Assembly: GCA_001816835.1 (NCBI GenBank)
Contig: MHDB01000008.1
Span: forward strand, 1,437-7,035
From: Candidatus Woykebacteria bacterium RIFCSPLOWO2_01_FULL_43_14
GTDB lineage: Bacteria; Patescibacteriota; Microgenomatia; Woykebacterales; 2-01-FULL-43-14
Direction: 5' to 3'
Length of the DNA stretch: 5,599 nucleotides
In this document: in pieces, positions 1 through 5,189 of the stretch
How the letters are laid out: every line of letters starts with the position of its first letter
Numbering within the stretch: the first letter of the stretch is position 1
Notes under the pieces: model-generated
Told to the model about the DNA's origin: nothing
The model's input: only the letters and a program-made list of their open reading frames with translations
Databases searched by the model: none
Program-made: the position numbers and the translations under genes

Positions 1-562
1 ATTTTTCAATTTCCCGTTCTCTATCAACAATAAACCGCAGGGCAATTGATTGCACCCGACCAGCTGATAAACCACGCCGGACTTTACGCCAGAGTAAGGG
101 TGATAGTTTGTATCCTACAATACGATCGAGTACTCGACGGGCTTGCTGGCTATCAACCATCCTCTCGTCTATCTTCCTGGGATGTCCTAGAGCCTCTCGG
201 ACCGCTTCCTCAGTGATTTCATGAAACACAATCCGTTCGATATCTTGAGGGTTTTTGACAGTGTCTTTAAGCAGGTATTTAAGATGCCAGGCAATCGCCT
301 CTCCTTCTCGGTCTGGGTCGGTGGCGAGAATCAAGTGAGAGGATTTTTTGGAAAGTTTCTTAAGGGAGTCGACAAGAGCTTCTTTATCTTTGGGAATGAC
401 GTAATCAATCGCGAAATTTTTATCCGGGTCAATCCCAAATTTGCTTTTGGGAAGATCACGGATGTGTCCATAGGAAGCAACGATTTCATACTCCTGACCA
501 AGAAATCGGGTGAGTGTTTTCGCTTTTGTGGGAGATTCAACGATAATTAGTTCTTTGGACAT
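1..562 (-). CDS. topA: DNA topoisomerase I, N-terminal part (runs off window)
   Basis: Type IA topoisomerase that relaxes negatively supercoiled DNA by cutting and rejoining one strand. Only the first 187 codons are in the window; the gene continues past base 1. The visible part is the TOPRIM domain and the start of the next domain. IIVESPTKAKT at residues 6-16 carries the TOPRIM glutamate E9. ATDPDREGEAIAWHL at about 80-94 carries the metal-binding acidic triad D82, D84 and E86. The conserved SAGRVQS stretch lies near residue 170. The catalytic tyrosine domain and any zinc fingers lie outside. The start is the ATG at 562-560, which gives the usual short lead-in (MSKELIIVESP). No Shine-Dalgarno sequence precedes it, and a -10-like element is only about ten bases upstream, so initiation may be nearly leaderless. 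The gene follows dprA by 46 bp. Identity is essentially certain. Confidence 0.96.
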   Translation of the reverse strand, partial: MSKELIIVESPTKAKTLTRFLGQEYEIVASYGHIRDLPKSKFGIDPDKNFAIDYVIPKDKEALVDSLKKLSKKSSHLILATDPDREGEAIAWHLKYLLKDTVKNPQDIERIVFHEITEEAVREALGHPRKIDERMVDSQQARRVLDRIVGYKLSPLLWRKVRRGLSAGRVQSIALRFIVDREREIEK

Positions 563-572
563 ATTATATGAA

Positions 573-603
573 AGTATAGCATGAGAGAAAATACCGGTTG
601 CAA
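573..603 (-). promoter_or_regulatory. candidate extended -10 promoter for topA
   Basis: In the dprA-topA gap the minus strand reads TGCTATACT, an extended -10 with the hexamer TATACT at 573-578 and TG at 580-581. A weak -35 (TTGCAA, 598-603) sits 19 bases upstream, longer than the ideal 17. The predicted transcription start falls about five bases before the topA ATG, matching the lack of a ribosome binding site. A second TATAAT overlaps the ATG itself and is too close to serve. topA could equally be read through from dprA. Confidence 0.35.
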
Positions 604-608
604 GGAAT

Positions 609-1691
609 TCAATAGGTTTTTTTATACATACCGGAGCCAAGATTGCGGATAGCTCCGTTGACTTCTAAAAGTGACAAACAACTACTTATCTCGTGACTTG
701 GTTTGGCCAGATTTCTAATCAACTCGTCAATATGTACCTGACTATCAGCGAGTGAGTCAAGTATGGCATTCTCTAGATCGTTAACTGGCACATAAGCTGG
801 CCTCGGAGCAGTTACCACATCAAAACCAAGTTCATCTAAGATATCTTGAACGGCTGTTACCATCTTACCACCTTGTTTAATTACTTTAGCGGTTCCCTGG
901 GACTGCTTGGAAAAAACTGGACCAGGCACGGCGAAAACTTCTCGGTTTTGCTCCAAAGCACAATCCGCGGTAATTAATGACCCTGAGTCCTCCGCTGCTT
1001 CAGTAATGAGCACGCCTTTGCTTAGACCGGAGATAATCCGATTACGCGCCGGGAAAGTGCCCGGGTTGGGTGGAAAATCAGGCGGAAATTCGGATAGCAG
1101 TACCCCGCTTTGAGCAACCCTATCAGATAGTCCTTTGTTCTCAGCTGGGTAAACACAGTTCAGTCCTCCACCCAAAACCGCGATGGTAATCCCATTGTTT
1201 TCAAGCGTAGTCGTGTGAGCTAAGGAATCAACTCCTCTGGCCAAACCTGAGACAATACAGAATCCATGCTGGGTCAGCTCTCTGGCAAAATGCTCGGTCA
1301 CTTCTCGCCCATAGGAAGTGGGTAAACGGGTACCAACTATGGCAATAGATTTCTTTGTAATACATCGCAAATCACCTTTGTAATACAAAATGGGCGGTGG
1401 GTCGGAGATTTCTTTTAGTAAAGCTGGGTACAAATCATCCCAAGCCGTAATAATTGACACATTACTTTGCTGGATTTTTGAGAAAAATGAGTCGGGATCT
1501 ATTTGTGATCTACCTTGGAGAAATTGGGAAGCTATCTTGGGACCAAGGAGTTCGTTAATATCACGCTCGGTCGCCTTCCAGATATCTGAAGGATTTTTGA
1601 GGACGTCGATGAGGACTTTTAGCCTCGCTGAACCGATACCAGAAATACTACTTATGGCAACTAAATACTTTAGTTCTTCTTTATCCATCAT
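609..1691 (-). CDS. dprA: DNA-processing protein DprA (Smf)
   Basis: Cytoplasmic single-strand DNA-binding protein that protects incoming DNA and loads RecA during natural transformation and recombination. Its 360 residues match the family length. An N-terminal helix-hairpin-helix/SAM-like region (about 8-60, with ISGIGSARL) is followed by the Rossmann-like core (about 75-290) and a C-terminal winged-helix DML1-type domain (about 305-360). Family motifs are IVGTR (118-122), SGLARGVDSLAH (148-159), FPARNRIISGLS (213-224) and EAAEDSGSLITA (231-242), with FAVPG at 253-257. The usual Asn of the later G-T-N motif is Ala here (QGTAKVI, 265-271). Two adjacent ATG codons open the gene. AGGA at 1698-1695 is three bases before the first and six before the second, so the second (1688) may be the real start. 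The stop is TGA. topA lies 46 bp downstream. Upstream, only 25 bp separate the start from the transposase-cassette repeat. Confidence 0.96.
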   Translation of the reverse strand: MMDKEELKYLVAISSISGIGSARLKVLIDVLKNPSDIWKATERDINELLGPKIASQFLQGRSQIDPDSFFSKIQQSNVSIITAWDDLYPALLKEISDPPPILYYKGDLRCITKKSIAIVGTRLPTSYGREVTEHFARELTQHGFCIVSGLARGVDSLAHTTTLENNGITIAVLGGGLNCVYPAENKGLSDRVAQSGVLLSEFPPDFPPNPGTFPARNRIISGLSKGVLITEAAEDSGSLITADCALEQNREVFAVPGPVFSKQSQGTAKVIKQGGKMVTAVQDILDELGFDVVTAPRPAYVPVNDLENAILDSLADSQVHIDELIRNLAKPSHEISSCLSLLEVNGAIRNLGSGMYKKTY

Positions 1692-1716
1692 CCATCCTAT
1701 ATCCTAAGTCTTAAGC

Positions 1717-1755
1717 TCTAAGGTGACACCTTCGCGAAGGTGTCACCTTAATCTA
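1717..1755. repeat. REP-like palindromic repeat, copy downstream of the transposase gene
   Basis: The core at 1720-1749 is a perfect 30-bp palindrome: arm AAGGTGACACCTT, centre CGCG, then the arm's reverse complement. Because the next base on each side is also complementary, perfect symmetry extends to 1719-1750 (32 bp). Each 13-base arm is itself a 6-bp inverted repeat around one central base (AAGGTG, A or T, CACCTT). The element can therefore fold as one 13-bp hairpin with a CGCG loop or as two small hairpins. Flanks shared with the other copy are TCT (1717-1719) and RATCTA (1750-1755, R = A here). It overlaps the end of the transposase gene. There is no T-run after it in either direction, so it is not an intrinsic terminator. 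Confidence 0.93.
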
Positions 1756-2392
1756 GCGACGCGTGCTTTATTACTTCCAGCTTAGTTGCATAATCTACTT
1801 GATCTTGAACAAACTGCTCATATGAACTACTTTTAAAATTGCCCAGAACTATCCCAGTATCGCATAACCTGAGATCCTGCGGTTTTAAATATTCATTATA
1901 AGAAGACCATTTGTACTGACGAAGATCTTTGACTACGTTTGAGACGACAGGATTTAAGTGAATGTAACGAGAAATATGGACTAGAAGTTCATCAGTCTCT
2001 ATCAAGACACCTCTAAAAGGTCCCTGGAATAAACTCCCTACCCGATCGTATTTTTTGTTGAAGTACATGCAATACGCAGTGATAAGCCTTCTCATAAAGA
2101 AAACTATTGCACGAGGAGTGCTTTGCCTTACGAGCAAGTGGAGGTGATTAGGCATCAAGCAATAACCAAGGATTGTTATTTCGGAAGACATATTATTATT
2201 TTTTAGGTTGGGGCGTAATAATGGGTATATTTTTAAAATCATGTCAATAGGCATGAGATAAACTTTCAGATAAAAAAGGAAGGTAGCATAGTCTTGGTCG
2301 TCAAGAAAGATATCCCGTTTCTCAACACCACGATTATACAAGTGGTAATAACCACCTTCAACGTATGGTTTGATAACGTTCTTAGCAGGCAT
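1748..2392 (-). CDS. rayT: REP-associated tyrosine transposase (RayT / Y1 family)
   Basis: A 214-residue member of the Y1_Tnp (IS200-like HUH) superfamily. These enzymes cut and join single-stranded DNA at hairpin-bearing ends using a tyrosine nucleophile and a metal held by a His-hydrophobic-His pair. The protein shows YYHLYNRGVEKRDIF (15-29), the HUH motif in LMPNHLHLLV (79-88; H83, H85), and the tyrosine helix followed by the family signature, YCMYFNKKYDRVGSLFQGPFRG (107-128). The nucleophile is one of Y107, Y110 or Y115. YIHLNPV (143-149) and WSSY (162-165) are typical of the RAYT branch. It looks intact. The start is the ATG at 2392-2390. No Shine-Dalgarno sequence lies at a useful distance, and a candidate promoter predicts a leaderless transcript. 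The last codons CTA GAT and the TAA stop fall within the downstream repeat. Family assignment is secure; present activity is unknown. Confidence 0.94.
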   Translation of the reverse strand: MPAKNVIKPYVEGGYYHLYNRGVEKRDIFLDDQDYATFLFYLKVYLMPIDMILKIYPLLRPNLKNNNMSSEITILGYCLMPNHLHLLVRQSTPRAIVFFMRRLITAYCMYFNKKYDRVGSLFQGPFRGVLIETDELLVHISRYIHLNPVVSNVVKDLRQYKWSSYNEYLKPQDLRLCDTGIVLGNFKSSSYEQFVQDQVDYATKLEVIKHASLD

Positions 2393-2398
2393 AATTCT

Positions 2399-2427
2399 AG
2401 TCTATGATTCCTAAAGGAGCCAGTCAA
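2399..2427 (-). promoter_or_regulatory. candidate promoter of the transposase gene, predicting a leaderless mRNA
   Basis: The minus strand carries TTGACT (2427-2422; five of six matches to the -35 consensus), a spacer of exactly 17 bases, and TAGACT (2404-2399; a weak -10). Six bases separate the -10 from the ATG, so the expected start of transcription, seven bases on, is the A of the ATG. This agrees with the absence of a ribosome binding site. The -35 begins two bases after the conserved edge of the upstream repeat, so the palindrome lies directly upstream of the promoter. Confidence 0.4.
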
Positions 2428-2429
2428 TA

Positions 2430-2468
2430 TCTAAGGTGTCACCTTCGCGAAGGTGACACCTTGATCTA
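2430..2468. repeat. REP-like palindromic repeat, copy upstream of the transposase gene
   Basis: The core at 2433-2462 is a perfect 30-bp palindrome: arm AAGGTGTCACCTT, centre CGCG, then the arm's reverse complement. It is the same as the downstream copy except at the central base of each 13-base arm, where T and A are exchanged. The two arms of the downstream copy therefore appear here in swapped order. Flanks TCT (2430-2432) and RATCTA (2463-2468, R = G here) match the other copy in the same orientation. The core is 40 bp upstream of the transposase ATG. Confidence 0.93.
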
Positions 2469-2474
2469 TTAGGC

Positions 2475-2506
2475 AAAAAAGAAAGCGGCTTCAATTTGAA
2501 GTCGCC
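2475..2506 (-). terminator. intrinsic terminator of the 109-residue gene
   Basis: On the minus strand a hairpin pairs GCG, one A-C mismatch, then CTTC with GAAG and CGC around a short AAATT-type loop (2485-2505). It extends by G-T and A-T pairs at its base. It is followed directly by TTTCTTTTTT (2484-2475). It lies 30 bp after the TAG stop of the upstream gene and six bp before the transposase cassette, so it closes the small transcription unit. Confidence 0.75.
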
Positions 2507-2535
2507 TGTATATACTTAAGTCCGGAGATGTCTCT

Positions 2536-2865
2536 CTAATAGTTCAACGGTCGGATCCTTGGCGCTAGGTGACGAACAACAGCGGGTAACCCTCTCCGCC
2601 AGCGTGTCCACTCAGTCTGATTGTACTGGTTGATATAAGCGTCTCTTTCGACACGAAGCCTTAGAATAACCACCACGTTACATACTCCGTCAGGCATATC
2701 AAGAAGAACGTCAAGTCTAGCAACATATGCTTCACGCTCTATATTATCACTAAAGTCCTTTCCGGTTAAACGCTTGGGCGGCGGAAACTGCTCCAGAACA
2801 TCCTCAAAAGTCACCTTTTCTCCCCAAGGAGCGAAAAAGAAGATCGGCTCCTGAGTATTGATCAT
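2536..2865 (-). CDS. unrecognised 109-residue protein
   Basis: I do not recognise this protein. It is probably a real gene: AAGGAGGT (2878-2871) lies five bases before the ATG, a near-consensus promoter lies upstream and an intrinsic terminator follows the TAG stop. The protein is soluble in appearance, with no signal peptide or membrane segment. The N-terminal half has an aromatic patch (PIFFFAPWGEKVTFEDVLEQFPPPKR, 7-32, given here only as a landmark). The middle contains alternating hydrophobic residues that suggest beta strands (VARLDVLLDM, 48-57; VCNVVVILRLRVERD, 61-75). The C-terminus is rich in Arg and Trp (TEWTRWRRGLPAVVRHLAPRIR, 84-105), which could suit binding to nucleic acid or another acidic partner. 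Only one Cys (C62) is present and no catalytic motif is evident. It stands between the elongasome operon and the transposase cassette with its own control signals, so the context gives no function. Confidence 0.8.
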   Translation of the reverse strand: MINTQEPIFFFAPWGEKVTFEDVLEQFPPPKRLTGKDFSDNIEREAYVARLDVLLDMPDGVCNVVVILRLRVERDAYINQYNQTEWTRWRRGLPAVVRHLAPRIRPLNY

Positions 2866-2870
2866 GATCT

Positions 2871-2916
2871 ACCTCCTTAAGCAAGGAATTATACTCACAA
2901 AAAACTCAAACTTCAA
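2871..2916 (-). promoter_or_regulatory. promoter and strong ribosome binding site of the 109-residue gene
   Basis: The minus strand shows TTGAAG (2916-2911), a 17-base spacer, and a perfect TATAAT (2893-2888). The predicted start of transcription is near 2881, giving a leader of about 15 bases. That leader is nearly filled by AAGGAGGT (2878-2871), five bases before the ATG. The -35 and spacer overlap the presumed mrdA terminator hairpin, so the two signals share DNA. Confidence 0.7.
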
Positions 2917-2932
2917 GCAAAAGGGCTTTGAG
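2899..2932 (-). terminator. weak intrinsic terminator after mrdA
   Basis: Eight bases past the mrdA TAA stop, the minus strand reads CTCAAA (2932-2927), a 16-base loop region and TTTGAG (2910-2905), then six T (2904-2899). Three further base pairs (CTT with AAG) can form inside the loop after a GCC bulge. The stem is AT-rich, so termination may be partial, with read-through into the downstream small gene. Confidence 0.5.
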
Positions 2933-2939
2933 GGATAAG

Positions 2940-4859
2940 TTATTTTTTCAGTTGGTCTCGGAACCAATATTCATAAGCCTTACGCACGATCGGAGCAGCC
3001 ACATTTGATCCCTCGCCAGCATTTTCAAAAACAACCGTCACAACAATAGAAGGTTCCTCAAAAGGAGCGAAAGAAGTGAACCAGGCGTAAGGTTTGGTAT
3101 CTTTACCTGTCGCCTCACCAGTTCCTGTTTTACCTGCAGTTGGGATTTCAAACTCCCTAAGCGGCCAGGCAGTACCGCCAGGTAAGGTGGCCTCGTGCAT
3201 ACCCTTTTTGACTATTTCCAAAACTTCTTTGGGGACAAAGTTCTCTCTCACCAAACCTCCGCTTACCCCTTTTATTAAACTAGGTTTAAGGAGTCTGCCG
3301 CCATTGGCAACGGACACTACAGCGTTATTTAATTGCAACGGTGTTACCAGCATATCACCCTGACCAATCGCGACGTTGTAAGTATTTCCCAAATACCAGT
3401 CCTCACCCGTAACCTCTCTTTTCCAATTCTCATCAGGCACCAACCCATCTGCTTCAGAAATCAAACCAACTTGGGTACTTTTTCCAAAGCCAAAAAGCTC
3501 CGCCCATTTGACAATCCGATCGATCCCTAACCCAGATTGAGAGCCATGCCCCCCGCCAATTTTATACATAAAGGTGTCTGATGACTCTGCCAAAGCTCGA
3601 ACCACATCAATAACTCCGTGATCTTTCCAGTCCTTGTAAACAGCACTGCCCAGATTGATCGCTGAGGGAGCCTCAAGTTTGGTAGTCTCATCGATTACCT
3701 TTTCGGCCAAAGCAGCCGTGGCTAGAAATATTTTAAAAGTCGAGGCAGGCGGATAGAGCGCTCCCAAGGCTCTATTTAGCAGCACTCTGTTAGGATTGCT
3801 GATAATCTTACTGTAATCTATTGGTCTAATCCCCTTAGCAAATAAGTTGTTATCGTAGCTGGGGATACTAACCAAAGCCAGTATTTCACCTGTTGTAGGA
3901 TCCTGGGCTATAGCTGCCCCACCACTACTCCCAACCTCTTTCATCTTCTTCTCCATTTCCTCGTAAATAACCTTCTGCAGCCCAGCATCGATACTAAGAC
4001 TGATCTCTTCGCCAGTAGTTGGACTGGTCCTACCAAAAAGTCGGTTCTTGGTTCCTAAGGCGTCAACAGTTATGAGTTCCTGACCATCCTTACCGTGAAG
4101 AAGATGCTCATAAAGCAGCTCAATGCCTGATTTTCCAATCCTATCCCCCGCCTCGTAGGAAAAAAACTCAGGTTTATCTAACTCCTCTTGACCTATCTCG
4201 GAAGTGTATCCCAAAAGGTGGGCAAAAGCTGGACCATCGTGGTAAAACCTAATCGGGCTCACTTCAACGCTCACTCCGGGAAGATCTTTGTATGAAGCTT
4301 CAATGTTTAAAACTAGTTCGTGGTTAACCTCCTGGGCAACCGTTACATTTCCCAAATTTGATTCTGTTTTAACCTTTTCCTTTATCTCATCCTCATTTAC
4401 CTTGAGAAGAGTTGCCAAATTCTTGATACTTTTCTCGAGCTCGGGGTCTGACAACTCATTAGCCCTTAAGGCAATCCGAAACCCGGGAGTGTTACTGGCT
4501 AGAAGTTGGCCGTTACGATCGTAAATCACCCCTCTGGGGGCCCGCTCAATCTGGACTCGAAGCTGGTTGGCTAAAGAAGCCGCCAGAAACTTCGGCCCTG
4601 ATATCACCTGCAAGCTAATTACCCGGCCAAGGATACTTAACAAAATGGCCACCACCAACAGCTGTAACATCAGTAATCGCCATTTAGATATTTTCAACTT
4701 TTCCTCGCTTAGGTTAACACCAAGACCCACAACTTCGTGCCACTGGGTCCCTCGCTCATAGTCTTGGTGGTCAAACGCGACGATATCTTTTCTCTGGTAC
4801 TTAGTTATCTGATCAGCTATAGCAGCTCTGAGATAGTCCAGGTGTTTCAAGTTTTTCAT
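2940..4859 (-). CDS. mrdA: penicillin-binding protein 2 (elongasome transpeptidase)
   Basis: Class B penicillin-binding protein, the DD-transpeptidase that cross-links peptidoglycan during lateral wall growth with RodA, MreC and MreD. It has 639 residues, normal for the family. A cytoplasmic stretch (1-58) precedes one membrane anchor (about 61-82, LLMLQLLVVAILLSILG). The dimerisation/pedestal domain runs from about 100 to 280, with the conserved RGVIYDRNGQLLA (109-121). The transpeptidase domain (about 290-635) carries all three active-site motifs: S373-T-F-K376, S426-S-D428 and K577-T-G579. The start is the ATG at 4859, which overlaps the mreD stop as ATGA. There is no Shine-Dalgarno sequence, so translation is probably coupled to mreD. 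PBP2 rather than the divisome PBP3 (FtsI) is favoured by the mreCD context and the SxD second motif. The roughly 58-residue cytoplasmic leader is longer than the short tail of well-studied PBP2s. Confidence 0.95.
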   Translation of the reverse strand: MKNLKHLDYLRAAIADQITKYQRKDIVAFDHQDYERGTQWHEVVGLGVNLSEEKLKISKWRLLMLQLLVVAILLSILGRVISLQVISGPKFLAASLANQLRVQIERAPRGVIYDRNGQLLASNTPGFRIALRANELSDPELEKSIKNLATLLKVNEDEIKEKVKTESNLGNVTVAQEVNHELVLNIEASYKDLPGVSVEVSPIRFYHDGPAFAHLLGYTSEIGQEELDKPEFFSYEAGDRIGKSGIELLYEHLLHGKDGQELITVDALGTKNRLFGRTSPTTGEEISLSIDAGLQKVIYEEMEKKMKEVGSSGGAAIAQDPTTGEILALVSIPSYDNNLFAKGIRPIDYSKIISNPNRVLLNRALGALYPPASTFKIFLATAALAEKVIDETTKLEAPSAINLGSAVYKDWKDHGVIDVVRALAESSDTFMYKIGGGHGSQSGLGIDRIVKWAELFGFGKSTQVGLISEADGLVPDENWKREVTGEDWYLGNTYNVAIGQGDMLVTPLQLNNAVVSVANGGRLLKPSLIKGVSGGLVRENFVPKEVLEIVKKGMHEATLPGGTAWPLREFEIPTAGKTGTGEATGKDTKPYAWFTSFAPFEEPSIVVTVVFENAGEGSNVAAPIVRKAYEYWFRDQLKK

Positions 4860-5188
4860 AGAATCAGGTTAAGCCAGGCTACTATTTTTTCCCAAAGGAA
4901 TAGAGAGATAACAGAGATCAGGATTAGATCAAATAGTCTTACTTTAGACACAATCTTTCTATATATAAATATAAGGAAAAATATCAAACTATAACCAAAA
5001 AGCGAAGAACCCAAAACTAAATTATTGGCCAAGTCAGAACTAACGCCACCAAAAAGCGCAATAGGCAGAGTGTCTTTTTCCCTAACCTTAAGCGACCAGT
5101 AGATAATAAAAACGAGCATTAGGTTAAATGGGATTAGCGTTTTTTGTAGAAATAAAAGGGTTGTAATAATCAGGACAGCCTTAAACAT
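4856..5188 (-). CDS. mreD: rod shape-determining protein MreD (short form)
   Basis: Integral membrane protein of the elongasome that links MreC and the wall synthases. The 110 residues are almost wholly hydrophobic, with about four to five likely membrane segments (near 3-16, 18-33, 40-60, 62-76 and 85-106). The loop and helix FGGVSSDLANNLVLGSSLFGYSL (46-68) resembles the conserved MreD region with an Asp followed by a small-residue turn. Well-studied MreD proteins are longer, about 160 residues. I chose the ATG at 5188, one base after the mreC TAG stop, because GGAG (5196-5193) lies four bases before it. An in-frame TTG at 5209 would add seven residues inside mreC but has no better signal. 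The TGA stop overlaps the mrdA ATG. The assignment rests on hydrophobicity plus position; sequence signature alone would be weak. Confidence 0.82.
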   Translation of the reverse strand: MFKAVLIITTLLFLQKTLIPFNLMLVFIIYWSLKVREKDTLPIALFGGVSSDLANNLVLGSSLFGYSLIFFLIFIYRKIVSKVRLFDLILISVISLFLWEKIVAWLNLIL

Positions 5189-5189
5189 A

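Larger units (their letters stand above)
1717..2468 (-). mobile_element. REP/RAYT-like cassette: Y1 transposase between two direct palindromic repeats
   Basis: A 752-bp unit in which a RayT-type transposase gene is bounded by two copies of a 39-bp element in the same orientation. Each copy has the form TCT, perfect 30-bp palindrome, RATCTA on the plus strand. Nothing else of note lies inside apart from a candidate promoter for the transposase. In known REP/RAYT systems the domesticated HUH enzyme recognises a foldback hairpin and a short 5' tag, and the gene is commonly flanked by such elements; the layout here fits that pattern. The unit sits six bases past the T-run of an intrinsic terminator and 25 bp before dprA, in extragenic space. 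Whether it still moves as a unit cannot be told from one window. Confidence 0.8.

Noticed and set aside
221..550. Plus-strand open frame of 109 codons
   Set aside because: It lies wholly antisense to the conserved TOPRIM region of topA and its translation has no family features.
1390..1707. Plus-strand open frame of 105 codons opposite the start of dprA
   Set aside because: It is antisense to well-conserved dprA sequence and lacks a credible ribosome binding site or homology.
1719..1750. Palindrome as an intrinsic terminator for the transposase gene
   Set aside because: The stem is strong, but neither strand has a T-run after it, and a near-identical element lies upstream of the gene, where a terminator would make no sense.
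1751..1800. Promoter for dprA in the 3' end of the transposase gene (TTGATT, 18 bases, TAATAA)
   Set aside because: The -10 match is poor and the position lies upstream of the strong hairpin; not supportable from sequence alone.
1717..2468. Two repeats as the remains of a CRISPR array
   Set aside because: There are only two copies, about 670 bp apart with a complete transposase gene between them, and the repeat is a full palindrome with flanks tied to RAYT function.
3094..3530. Overlapping plus-strand open frames opposite the PBP2 transpeptidase domain
   Set aside because: They are antisense to the KTG-containing domain; their composition is that of a reverse translation of mrdA.
4288..4994. 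Plus-strand open frames opposite the mrdA N-terminus and mreD
   Set aside because: They overlap an intact, tightly coupled operon and have no supporting start signals.
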